A program made the position numbers and the translations under genes. Below are positions 49,118 through 60,136 of a DNA stretch of 64,000 nt, piece by piece; positions within the stretch are counted from its first letter, which is position 1; the number at the start of each line of letters is the position of its first letter. The DNA comes from Paramacrobiotus metropolitanus (Eukaryota; Tardigrada; Eutardigrada; Parachela; Macrobiotidae). The DNA is taken from the NCBI RefSeq assembly GCF_019649055.1, contig NW_026570254.1:124001-188000 (forward strand), given 5' to 3'. The notes below the pieces were generated by a model. That model had not been told where the DNA came from, did not search any database, and was given only the letters and a program-made list of their open reading frames with translations.

Positions 49118-49690
49118 ATGGAAACTAACGGACATCACGGGTTATCCTGCAATAAGTCAACTAAGGGACGATGGGCGCGACATAAAGAAATGAACAGTAT
49201 TGCTAAGAATTGTTGCGAAAGCGCCGGTTTTCCTTGTCAGCTAGAACCGACCGGCTTATCGAGTGTGAACGGAAAAAGGCCCGACGGCATGATGCTGATC
49301 CCTGTCCGCCAAGGGAAACCACTTGTGTGGGATGTAACCAGTTGGTGTACGGTCGCGGACTCGCATGTCACCGGCAGCTCGAAGAAAGCTGGATACGTGG
49401 CTCAGCTCGCAGAAAATTCTAAGCGCCGGACATATTCGTTTGTGGAAAATGGAAACTTTTTTTATCCTTTAGTGATTGAGACGTTGGGAGTATTTGGCCC
49501 CGCTTTCCGTGAACTGTTGCATTTCATGGGCCGTAAAATTCGAGACTTAACTGGAGAAGCGCGTTCTACTGCTTTCATTAAGCAGCGTTTTAGTCTCGCC
49601 GTTGTAAAAGGAAATGCTACGGCTGTTTTGAGCACGTTACCTTTTAACCCAAGAGAAGATAGAGATTTTGGTTGTTTTTTTAATGTTTAA
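49118..49690 (+). CDS. Intact stand-alone endonuclease-like ORF of retroelement origin
   Basis: A 190-residue uninterrupted frame from ATG 49118. It is collinear with the 46 kb fragment: GHHGLSCN, RHKEMNSIAKNCCESAG, LEPTGL, then GKRPDGMMLIP-x-QGKPLVWDVTSW, AENSKRRTYSFVENG, VIETLGVFG and FIKQRFSLAVVKGNATAVL. The PD...D-V-T spacing fits a PD-(D/E)XK restriction-like nuclease core as in RLE-type LINEs (inference). The first Cys pair of the knuckle is missing because homology starts at the ATG. There are no stops or frameshifts, unlike the upstream copy. It may be a recent 5'-truncated insertion or a captured host ORF. No promoter or polyA evidence decides this. Confidence 0.6.
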   Translation: METNGHHGLSCNKSTKGRWARHKEMNSIAKNCCESAGFPCQLEPTGLSSVNGKRPDGMMLIPVRQGKPLVWDVTSWCTVADSHVTGSSKKAGYVAQLAENSKRRTYSFVENGNFFYPLVIETLGVFGPAFRELLHFMGRKIRDLTGEARSTAFIKQRFSLAVVKGNATAVLSTLPFNPREDRDFGCFFNV

Positions 49691-49707
49691 ATTTTAACTT
49701 TCACGTA

Positions 49708-50255
49708 GTGTACCGCAGACTTGGGCCGCCAACTACATCTCCCCTTTCCGCCCGCCCCGCTCTTACCTAAAAATTTTCCGCCCCGCTCCGCCCCGCCGTA
49801 ACAAAAAAAATTCCCACTTCCGCCCGCCATATTTTAATTTCCCGCCGCCCGCCCGCCAAAAATTTGAAAAATTTTTCAAGTGCTTTTCATTTTTTAATTT
49901 TTTCCCTTTGTTCTTCTTCAAAAATGTCTGCTCAAAGACCACACCAGTTGCCAATTTTCGCGCGAAGCGCGAAGCCAGCAACCAATTTCGCCGCAAAAAC
50001 CGTTAGAAATTCTATAAAAATAGTAAGAAATAGTAATTCTATAAAAATAGTATTGCAGTAAATGATCTTAAATTTTATTTTATGCTTGATCTCCGCCCGC
50101 CTTTAAAATAATCCCGCTCACACTTTTTCCTCCCCGCCCCGTCCCTCCAAACTCAAAACTTCCGCCCGCTCCCGCCCTCCAAAAAAGCGGGGAGGGGCGG
50201 GAATGGCGGAGAACTTTCCCGCTCCGCAGAAAGGCGGCCCAAGTCTGGTGTACCG
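49708..50255. mobile_element. hAT-type non-autonomous element
   Basis: The terminal inverted repeats are cagacttgggccgcc (49716-49730) and its near reverse complement ending at 50247. Both ends are flanked by the same 8-bp duplication, gtgtaccg (49708-49715 and 50248-50255). CAG...CTG ends with an 8-bp duplication are typical of hAT transposons. The 532-bp element has no transposase. Its subterminal parts are crowded with ccgcccgcc / ccgccccgc units on the left and cgcccgctcccgcc units on the right, like subterminal transposase-binding repeats (inference). It inserted just downstream of the 49 kb ORF. Confidence 0.88.
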
Positions 50256-50585
50256 GCGCTTGCAATCATTGTTATCTTGGCGGCTATTGCCCAATAAAAT
50301 TATAATTTTAATCTACACAATGAAGAAGATTTCTCCGCTAAGAAAATGTGGAGAAAAATCCAAGAGGACATACAAAGATAGAAGTTGTAAAAGCAGAAAA
50401 CCAACAAATTACAACGGTCACCACCAAAACTGTGACCGGCAAAAATTGCCATAAACTGTTGACTGAACAGCAGAACAGTGAATAAATTAAACACATAAAC
50501 ATTTTTTTAATTGTCCGGGCAACAAAACATTCGGAAACATTAAATATAAAGGAGCAGAATCCACGGCGTATCCATATTCGTCGTT

Positions 50586-52398
50586 TCACTGACCACTCAG
50601 CTCACAGTCAGCCAAGAATCTTCGCTCAAGGGAAAAGTCGTATTTAAACTACAAAGGATACAAAGTAAATACTAAATATGGCTAACCATTTTCGCATTTC
50701 GATGCTGTAAGCATACAAGCTCACCTTATTTTCAATGTCCTCGAGTGTCATTAGGGGAATGGTTGGTACTGGAGCAGTTTTTCGAGCGGACAAATTTGCT
50801 GAAGCAAAATTCCGGAGTAAACTATTGGCATATCAGCAGCTACAACTACTGTAAAACTTACTCGCTATAAGTCCCAATTTGAACGGAACATCATCCACCC
50901 CAAGCGATGCAGTAACTAAGGATAACAAAATTAAATTCAAACATGTATCAAGCGACATTTGCAGCAATAATAGCATCACATATAATCAATAAGACAAGAA
51001 GCAGCACCACAGTGTTTGACTGCTTTACCGCTGTTTAAACGAAGGGTCCGACTTCCTCGCCTAGCCAGAGATAATCCTGTCTGGGTGTCAACGGAAGGAG
51101 ATTTCAGTTTCAGTGTCCCACTAGGCTTTCCCTTTTCCTTTTCTGGAGTTTTAGCTCCCGTAACATCTGACTGCTGCAGCATGTATGCATTTGCACTGAA
51201 ACATCAAACAAAATTTCGTAGCAAATTTCCACACCAGACACGACCAAAACCATAGAAATCGGACATACCCACTGTTAGATGGGGAGAGTGCTTTAAAATT
51301 CTCAGGCGGCACTCGGCCTTTTCGTGTGCAAATAATTAACTCGTCAATTTTTCTGCAAACAACACCGGAATTTCATAACATCTGCCGCCTCAGTATCACA
51401 AAAAAGATTAGAGAAGTACAGTGTTTGAGTGTTACACACAAACACTGCAATACATACCCGATGCTGTCGTAGCCATTTGGCGCTCTGGGCATTTTGTTCA
51501 GAACAATGATTTCACAAATGGCTTCCTGGACAGAATATCTCGGCACCATTTTCACAGTGAGGTACTTCTTTCGTATAGCCCGCTCATCTGTAAAAAAGAT
51601 ATCAATCTTAGCACATTAGGCGTTGGCGTGAAGGGCAACGGACATACTTGTATCGTACGTCGTATCCACCAAAGTGTATCCTGGCAGCACATTATTTTTC
51701 TCGTTAATAAGGCACATGCTTTCCACAACATTATTCAATCGTCCCTAAAATTGCAGAAATGTCATAATTGTACCATTATTATCCTTATGTATAACCTGCA
51801 AGCGAATCTCATTCCGTCGAAATATTGCAATTAACTCAAGCCGCCTGTGATCATCCACCGTAAATATATCTGTACATACGTCATACGATTAATAATTATT
51901 ATGACGTAATCTGACAATCACCAAATGCCAAAAAATGTAGACAACTGACATTGGTGTTAGAAATATAGTGTATGGTGGAAAACGAAACGCATATCGATGA
52001 AACTTGGCAAATTTTATCAGAGAAAAAATACCATAAAATCAAGCAGACATCCACTTACTACGCTACGACTCACATTATCCAAGGGGAAAAATCTGGTAAT
52101 GCAGAAATAGCGTCGCTGTGATTTGGACAAGAAGGATTCTTTCCACAGATCCGCATCCATCTGCTGGTCGTAGGTACTATCAATCTGCAAATGCAAAAAG
52201 TGGTTAGCTGCCTCCTAGCTATCTTGGCTATTATTTTCGCAAAATTCCGCAAAATTCCCGTCTACCAGAAAAGAAAAGAAACATAATTTAAACATTCTCC
52301 AGCCTTACGCATTTGTATCCCAAAGGGCAAGCATTTTTGCTGGTAACGATGCAAAGTCCTGTGACTGGATCGAGTTCCGAACCTTCGTACGCTGCCAT
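50586..52398 (-). CDS. MVB12: ESCRT-I subunit MVB12
   Basis: Nine exons join in phase: 52398-52309, 52184-52074, 51744-51648, 51587-51458, 51352-51269, 51195-51029, 50915-50862, 50798-50725, 50648-50586, giving 289 residues (vertebrate MVB12A/B 273-319). MVB12 stabilises ESCRT-I and helps sort ubiquitinated cargo into multivesicular bodies. An N-terminal MABP domain (about 8-150) shows DPVTGLCIVTSKNACPLGYK, DADLWKESFLSKSQRRYFCI, NVLPGYTLVDTTYD and AIRKKYLTVKMVPR. A basic, Ser/Thr-rich linker follows. The C-terminal UMA domain (about 225-285) has GVDDVPFKLGLI, IPLMTLEDIENK and FKYDFSLERRF. ATG 52398 gives the usual short leader before MABP. The frame is open further upstream, but a plausible 5' UTR acceptor lies just before the ATG. 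The gene is divergent with UVRAG. Confidence 0.9.
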
Positions 52399-53434
52399 CA
52401 GCTCCGACTGATAGACGAGCGTCACCAAAACCAAAATCTTGTGGTAGGGATAGCGCCCAAAAATGGATCCAAAGGCGACACTCAGAACTTCCAAAAAGGT
52501 CGACGGGCTAAATATTACTTACTCAACGAAAACATATGATAAAGAGGAAAGTCTTGAACACAAATGTCCAGATTAAGAATAATGGATACGTTCTGAACTT
52601 TTCGGGCGGCCAGATCGATAGGAATGTTTGACTAGTATCTCTGTCGTTGTCCAGAGGCAAGAACTTCCTATCTTTATCTAAACTTGCTAACTTATTAATG
52701 GATTGATTATGGAGTCAATGGACGATCGAGCCATCATCACGGACGTAGCATCTTATGAAGTCATTTGAATTTGGTTTTTTTAGTTTTAACTTTTAAGGCT
52801 GAAAAATTAGAATTAGTCAGGTAAGTTTCGTAGTTGTCCTTTCGAGGGCAATGGCTAGCTGCGCAGACCATGTAACATCCAACCGCACCCAAATGTGGCA
52901 CAGAGCAAGGCTGAGAATAAAATGCTCGCGACTACGTCATCCATTACGCCTCTTGTGTTTTTACCAGCTGCATGGTTGTAGGCAGCTCGCGACTACGTCA
53001 TCCAGTGTACCAGCTGCATGGTACAACAGTTTCACAGAACAACAGAAAATGCGTTTACTTTGTACTGGAAATATGAAAAATTTGTAACGCGATAAAAATC
53101 CGGCATCGAGACGTTATAGATGATTGGAAGCTAGCAAGTGATAATCAGAATCGTCGGTGACTGTTGTATGTTATTATAAATTATTGCTCCAAGTCATTGT
53201 TCAGGACGGAGGACGAAACCTGGCATCCAAACCAGCCCCTTTTCAGGCTTTGCTGCATGAATTATTATGGTCTTCCGTATTTGTCGATCCCTTGCCTGTT
53301 GCAGTTCCATGGCTGAAATGATTAGAAGCTTTCTTGAGTGAATGCGATGGATATGTGGCATGCTGCGGATGGTACATGGCGCAGTCATTGTGAAATCTCG
53401 CATCAAAACGTTTCACGTCACTCTGTATGCGTAA
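52399..53434. promoter_or_regulatory. Shared divergent upstream region of MVB12 and UVRAG
   Basis: About 1 kb separates the two opposite start codons, so both promoters must lie here. It contains a partial duplication: gctcgcgactacgtcatcca at 52924-52943 and 52985-53004, each followed by accagctgcatggt. The repeated ctacgtcat resembles a CRE-type half (TACGTCA). No TATA box was convincing. Confidence 0.45.
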
Positions 53435-55723
53435 ATGGAATCGACATTTCCCGATCCGTTTTCCCCCCAGGTAACCATGCTATTCACAACACCTACAGTA
53501 TTACGAAGGATTTAATGGTGGTCACTGCAGAAGCGGTTGCGGAATCTGCGAGGGATTAGCCGTTCGCCATTTGGACGTGCAGCCGTTCGCGTGTCCGGAC
53601 CGTGCCTTCGGAGTTGCCTTCACTCTACACATTCCTTCAGAGTGTCTCCTCCTGTGTTTATTAGCGAGCCCATCTACAATTCCGCGGTTGGTTATTGCAG
53701 AATTTTGCCTTGTGCGTTTTTTGTTATTGTTGCGTGTTTGTCGTGAATGCAGAATCCCACATGGGAAGAGATGGACACCACAATGTTCGCTGATGCTCGT
53801 AGCACGGAGTGTGTTGTGCAGCTGTTTCTGCTGCACAATGGGGATTACTCGCCCTATAAGAAATTATGCTATTGGCAGTTAGATTTCCGGTTACTGGTGC
53901 GCATAGGAGATGCAGTGGACTCCATGGATTACGATTTCAATCCAAATACTGTGATATTTGCCTTAAAGTGTGGTGTTTATGTGCTTCCAGATTCGGTGAG
54001 TATTTTCTTTTTGGGCTTGCAGCCCCAGGAATTGTGTGCAAATAAATGGTTCAATTTTTTGGGAGTGCTGTGGGCTTTGGGACTGATTTTATATCGTCTT
54101 ATGGAATTGAATTCAGACTGCATCCACAGTTTTGCGCGGCTTCGATAGCAAATAATGAAATAGGCTTTCATCGTGCGACGAAATTACTGCTGAAAACCAG
54201 ATTCATGAATTAGAAGGTTTTTCGTGGTTTTGAAAAACAAATTCGTGAACCAACTAATTCTAGTTTGGCATCTTGTTCGTCAGCGTATCATGCGTAATAT
54301 ATGGTTTTATTTTTTAGATTCCAAAAAATTTCCGCGAAATTCCTCCGGCGCCTTCACGGACAGTTCGTCGAGCATGCCCAGTCGGTACATTGCGACAGCT
54401 CCTGAAACTTGAGAACGATTATTCTGCTATCCAAATACGCAAAAGAGACAGCTACGCTCTAGTTCAAGAGAGCACGAACGATTCAGCGCAAAGCCAGATG
54501 CTTAACCGGCAGATCGAGCTTTTCACCCAGCGAGTGGTTCATTTGAAATCCCTCCTACGTGAGCGTCGACAGGAAAATTGTAACTTGTCCTTGTCAGTGA
54601 GCGATCTAACATCCCTAAACGAACGCGTATCCGATACCCTGGAAACCAGTGTTCTTGATCTCATTTTGCATAAGCGTAATTTGACGACGGCTCGTGAGGA
54701 ACTTCTGCGAAGCAAGACAGAATGTAGTGTTTTACGCGCTGGCCTTCGCAGTCGAAGGTGTGAATTAGTGTCAGATTTGAAATTAATTTACCCGATCCAC
54801 CGCAGTCCTAGTGGTCGTGTGTTCGTATCGGGCATTTGGCTGCCTTCGGTGGACGACTATGTAAACTGTGATGATACAACGCTTTCCGCTAGCCTGGGAT
54901 ATGCGGCGCATCTGCTGGTTTTGCTCTCCAGGATCCTGAACGTTCCGCTGCGATATCCTTTGAAATTCTATTGCTCGACTTCTTCCGTAACGAACCCAGC
55001 TAGTGCCAGGATATACGATCGAGATCGCGAGTAAGTCTACAATGTTGCCAGCATCAGCTTGACCAAACAGACCATCAGTTCGCTGCTGCGATATTTTGCG
55101 ATTGCGATTTCGCCGCAAAACTGAAAGTATTCTACGGTACAATGAATGCAGCCCACGCTTTTAATGATTAGTGGATAGAGGTACTGTAGTATGTATAATA
55201 AGTACAAAGGTCTAGCAACACTTGTACTGTTTTAAATTTTGGTATAAAATCGTTGTAATGACCCGTGATTGAAAGTTTTCGCTGTTGTAGGTATCCTTTG
55301 CACCTAAAGGTCAGGGATCGCAATCGTTTCTATGAAGGAGTGTATTTGCTCAACTGTGATGTCATCCAGCTACGCTTAAATTTTGGCCTTGGGACGCGGG
55401 AAGTGAAGAACACAATTGAAAATATTCAGTCTTTGATGGTGGAGCGATTCGAAGTGCAGCCACCGCGCACACCTTCCATACGAATTCCTCCATCGCCGCT
55501 GCCGCAGGATAACAGCGCCCACTCCAGCCCCTTCACCCCCATGGTGGTCAGCAATGGTTTGGCTAGTAATGGCCACGGCGAACAGGACGAAAGCGTTCCT
55601 CCGGTCACACCAGCCATTATTTTCCCGGTGCAATCCGCTCCCGATCTGGGCCGGTTAAAAGTACCGAGCAAACCCGAAAATCCCTTTTTTATCCAAAATA
55701 GACAGTCCCGCGATGCATCGTGA
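53435..55723 (+). CDS. UVRAG: UVRAG / Vps38-type subunit of PI3-kinase complex II
   Basis: Five exons, 53435-53470, 53531-53686, 53753-53995, 54318-55030 and 55291-55723, keep frame for 526 residues (human 699, with a longer tail). UVRAG pairs with Beclin 1 in the Vps34 complex that makes PI3P on endosomes and supports endosome maturation and autophagy. The N-terminus has KRLRNLRGISR and a C2-like region with NPTWEEMD. A coiled coil (about 180-275) includes NRQIELFTQRVVHLKSLLRE. The conserved domain shows LIYPIHRSPSGRVFVSGIWL, DDTTLSASLGYAAHLLVLLS, VPLRYPLKF, YEGVYLLNCDVIQLRLNFGL and GT. The tail is Ser/Pro-rich with PPRTPSIRIPPSP. The first three exons rest on short similarity plus phase; the donor gttggt after exon 2 is weak. 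It is head-to-head with MVB12 and convergent with the zinc-finger gene. Confidence 0.88.
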
Positions 55724-56418
55724 GTTTGTGCTAAGTTTGCAGTTGTAAACTTTGCAAAATTTAAAAATTATTTATTGCTTCGTTCGTAATTGCATTAAGA
55801 GTTCTATTCGATTTTACGAGATTGCTGTTAAATTCGTTTTATTCTGGCGTGTGGTTTTGGTGTAAATGATGTTTACTGTTTATCCGTTGGTTGATTTTGT
55901 TAGTGTTTCCTATTTACAAATTCTGTTTGTGCTTCAGTAATTAAGTTATTATATCTTGAAATGCTTCCGGTATCGGTAGCTGATAATTTATTTTATCAAC
56001 CAACACGACACGTTTAAAAGACACCGCTAACCATTTTGCTTTAACGTTCAGACAGACATATATCGGTCGATATATTAACCAAAGCAGAAACTTCACTGTA
56101 ATTATTGGAACAGAAGTAGTCAGTACTTCTGTGAAAAGACGAATGGTAAAATAAAAATCAACATCAGTAATAGTGCATAATAATTAGTGACTTATACCTA
56201 TACATTATTTCGCCGCGGAACCAAAAAAATTATATTTGACGGTACAATGAATTCTTCTGTTAATTGAACTCTTTCTCAACATGGCTTTGTAGTTTGGTTT
56301 TCTTCAGTTGTGAACTTAGCAGTCAAATTTATGTACAATACTTCATGAAGGAACAATACTTACTAAATTTTGGAGTAGATTTAAGAGTAAAAGGCGGGGT
56401 CGATTGGTACATGTACTT
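55724..56418. other. Convergent intergenic region
   Basis: AT-rich DNA between the UVRAG stop and the zinc-finger stop, presumably both 3' UTRs. No gene or repeat was recognised. Confidence 0.5.
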
Positions 56419-58005
56419 TTATTTTGTGGTCAGAGATCCGTGAATATTTTCTTTATGACGCTTGAGATCGATCTTCCGCTGAAAAGCGTCACCGCATCTG
56501 TCGCAAGGAAACGGCTTATAAGACGCATGCTTTCTCATGTGAGTGATGAGATTGCTCGATTGGCTGAACGCCTTGAGACATACGACGCATTTATGCGGCT
56601 TCTCTCCTGACAAAGCAAAACGATACACGGTTAAATTACCATTAACAGTTTACAACAATAATTTCAGGAATGAAGAGTAGCAAAAACAACGATGATATAC
56701 CTGTGTGTATGTAGGTATGTTTCTTCATATCAGACTTCTGATGAAATCGTTTTCCACAGAATTCGCACGCATGAGGCCTGGTGTCGGAGTGTATCAGAAG
56801 GTGTGTGGCTAGTGTGGATGACCTTTTGAATGCTTTGCCGCAGTGCATACAGGGAAAATGGCGATCAGGACGCAGCAGAATTCCGCCTTCTTCCATTGTA
56901 CCCAGGAGATCGCCATCCATTGCCGGAAACAGTCCACGTGACATGCCGAAATGTGAGCAACCGGCCAGTTGGTTGTAGATGTTGTACAAGTTTGGATTGC
57001 CGCAGTAAGGAAAATTCACTGGTGAAGTTAACGATAAAGTGGACAACAACGATTGTCTTTCTCTCTGCATCCAGAAAAACCACATTGGCAAAGTATCTGT
57101 AATAATAACCAAATACTACATAGTAAAGTACCTGGAAGTAAAAAACTGGTGTAATTAATAAGCTGCAGTTCCGCACTCCACCAATATTGTCATTCTCACC
57201 GTATAATTCTAATAATTATATATCTGTCGGACATATCGCAAATGTAATTGCCGGTAAAAGCGAACGTGCAGAAGAAAAAATCGTAAAAATTGTAAAAGAA
57301 AAGTCACTACAGAATCTAAAAGGTAAGAGACAGAGATATATCGATTGGGTTGCAGAGGTTATAAGGACGGTATCAATAATTTATAAAGATGTAACCATAC
57401 TTTAACGATTACTTTAAGAAGATTTTTGTATCATCTCTCAAAACGTTGTGTTGTTTACTTATCGGCCTAAAATAAACATCACCAGTATCACGTACGTATC
57501 GGCATTATTGGCGTAGCCTCGTACAAGTACTATAAAATTTCTTTAGTTGGATGTGACAATCCATGACCTTTTTCCATAATTAAACTTACTGCGAAATCCT
57601 TCGCCCACTGTAGCAGCGTTAACGTTTGGACATTCCTGCAGTGGCTTAGGGACGTTGCAAGCAGGAATACGGGGGACTGTAAAAGCAAAAGCAAATAACA
57701 TTTTGAAAACTGAGAAAGTTTGAAAAAAGTCATTCTCCTGAGGTCATCTTTGTAGTGCATGACAGCAGAAGCCGAACCAAAGTGATGGCTGCTAAAGGTC
57801 ACGCATGGCGGCTACCACTGTTTCAGTGGTATATATTCAGTATTGTTTGATAACAAGGCAGAACATATTTTATACCTGGGCACAAAAGAGTTCGCGAAAG
57901 GGCATTTGGTGAAGATGATATTCTACGAAAGCCGCGTCGGCTAAAATCCAGGGGGCATTCATCCCAGTTAAACAGCTGAGAAGAGCTCGGAGCAATTTTT
58001 TGCAT
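56419..58005 (-). CDS. GFI1/Senseless-type C2H2 zinc-finger repressor
   Basis: Four exons, 58005-57876, 57676-57590, 57096-56701 and 56606-56419, join in phase for 266 residues. Four C2H2 fingers lie at about 155-260: [60 protein letters not shown] and [20 protein letters not shown], with HSDTRP and HTGEKP linkers. The fingers are nearly diagnostic for GFI1, GFI1B and Senseless, which bind AATC-core sites. Four fingers match Senseless rather than the six of vertebrate GFI1. The N-terminus ([18 protein letters not shown]) has no SNAG repressor motif but carries PLDFS, close to the CtBP-binding PLDLS (inference). These factors control sensory-neuron and blood-cell fates in other animals. The stop codon lies inside an AATAAA. 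The two upstream exons are less certain than the finger exons. Confidence 0.88.
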
Positions 58006-60136
58006 GGTTTGAGTTAAAATATAGGGATGCTGGAAGATGCTTTAATACAGTGAAAAATAAAATTATTACACACTGTGTAGTTAACTTATCGGTCAAAAAA
58101 GGAGAAAAAGCTACGACAAAGAGAAAAACAGAGTGTAATTTGTGGAACGTATTACTGGTAGGCAAAAGCGTTGTCAAAGCAGACTGCAACTGAAATCCCC
58201 AGTGGAAAAAGTTTTGGTAGGATTTTGCGTCAGTGATGACATGAAAAGTGCTGGCTATCTGCCGTGACTGAATCTTTCGACTTGTACACGGAATGTGCCG
58301 AGAAAGCAACTTTATAATGCGTCAAAATGCCTATTCTGAATCTCAGTTATAGATTGGTGCGCCTGCTCCCTTTAGTGCTCCTGTTAAAGGTAGAATGCTG
58401 TCGATTTCCGGCTCTAATTTTATAAAGCCGTCGTAAATCATTTAATGATCAATTCTGTTTCACTTTTCCACGTCAACTCCATCAGGATAATCATAACAAA
58501 AACGCTGTCCCCTTTTGCGAAATCCCTCTGGGTAATTAATGATCTGCGCTCGTCGTTTTCGGCAGGAGAACTATCAGTTTAGATGGTATGGACAAATCCA
58601 CCCATTCTTCTCGCTATTAATTTTCTCCGGATGCAACTCATATGCAACTTCAGCAGACAAGATCACAATTTATCTGTGCATACCAATACCATGAATTCTT
58701 GCCAAGAGTAACATGTATATATAACCGGTATCTCTTAGCATGGAAAGGTTCGCCACTTTGGTTTCACCGTGCCGAAAATTATTAAAGGTTTATGAACCTG
58801 AAAAAAGCTTGAAATCGCAGCGAATGCTGCTGTAATTTCTTCAGCAGGACATATACTGATATAGCAACTAATATCTTGTATTTATGAATCAGGGTTATTT
58901 TATATCCAATATCTGTATTCGCACAAAAAGTTTAAACAAGTCTTATTCCACTTTGTTCGTATTATAACCCATAAAAAAACAAATTCGATTCTTCAAGGGA
59001 ATAAACTTTAACCACGTGCGTTCGCGGGAAGATAGACGAGACAATGCAGTAATACAAATCGCGGTTTCATTTTTTTGTATGAAAAAGCGTAAAAATAGCT
59101 CTTACAATAACCTGCCTAAAATATGAAATTATAGATACCTCTTGAATTTTTTCTTTTCGATCGGCGTCTGTTATATACGGCATCCAGAATAAATGTGTCA
59201 ACATTAAAGATACCCTCTGCTTTCATTTACCGTATTTACAGCCACTGTGATCTGCCTAAGCGGTCGGCTAATAAGTCCATTTCTGTTTAGCCTTTTCATG
59301 ATTTAATAAAAGTGAACTGTACTATTAGTTAAGAAAAGTTTGTTTCGGGGTTCCGACACAGCCGGACTTGGTAGGCTCATGTTGTGAACTCAGCGTTCGC
59401 CGCTACAAAACAGCCATGGATTATGCAGAACTATTCCTGTTTACGAACTAAACAATAAACTGGCACATAGCTTGACATTTATTTTGTGTATGATAATTGG
59501 GGGTTTTAGTTACCGTTCATTGCTGTTTCGCTGTGGAGGTGACTTCAGGGTTATGATGTATTTTTGGTCACATTCAAAGCATTCAGATTGATTGAAATAT
59601 GTGGCCTGACACCAAATTAAGGTTGAATATTAAAACAAATAAAAAACGGGAATGTTACTATATAATATGCCTGTCGCGATTACGAATGGGTAATCAAAAT
59701 TGCGTTACCTTTATAATTTCTTAGTGATTGGTATTTATTAACATTTTGGTGCAGTCATATAAGCACACAGTTCGATTACGCGGAATACTGGGAATCTGCA
59801 GCCAACTTGTGAATTATTGTTTGGCAGGTAATTTTGCCAGCCACTTTAATCATTAGGCACAAGTGGAAAATATTTTCAAGCCGAACTGATTGGTTATGCA
59901 GATTGATATTAAGGCAAGTGCTTTATGGAGATAACTGCATCAATGTTTGATGACTCTTTGGACGGATCTGACAAAGTATTCATGTGCTTACCTATTGAAT
60001 GTCTATGATAACAGTTATACTTAACTGCCGTGAATGATGCAGTTCTGAATGGATATTATTAGTGCGCGATGTGCCTAATGACCACTTGACAACACGCAAC
60101 ATCGTCAGCCGGGAATTCGATTACAATACATGCAAT
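58006..60136. other. No supported gene
   Basis: About 2.1 kb upstream of the zinc-finger start and downstream of the protease-homologue stop. Frames are short and uninformative, and no repeat or structural RNA was recognised. The zinc-finger promoter should lie near its left end. Confidence 0.5.

Noticed and set aside
53194-53406. Minus-strand frame with QQARDRQIRK resembling the UVRAG N-terminus
   Set aside because: It is on the wrong strand and does not phase. The plus-strand exons at 53435 and 53531 explain the N-terminus.
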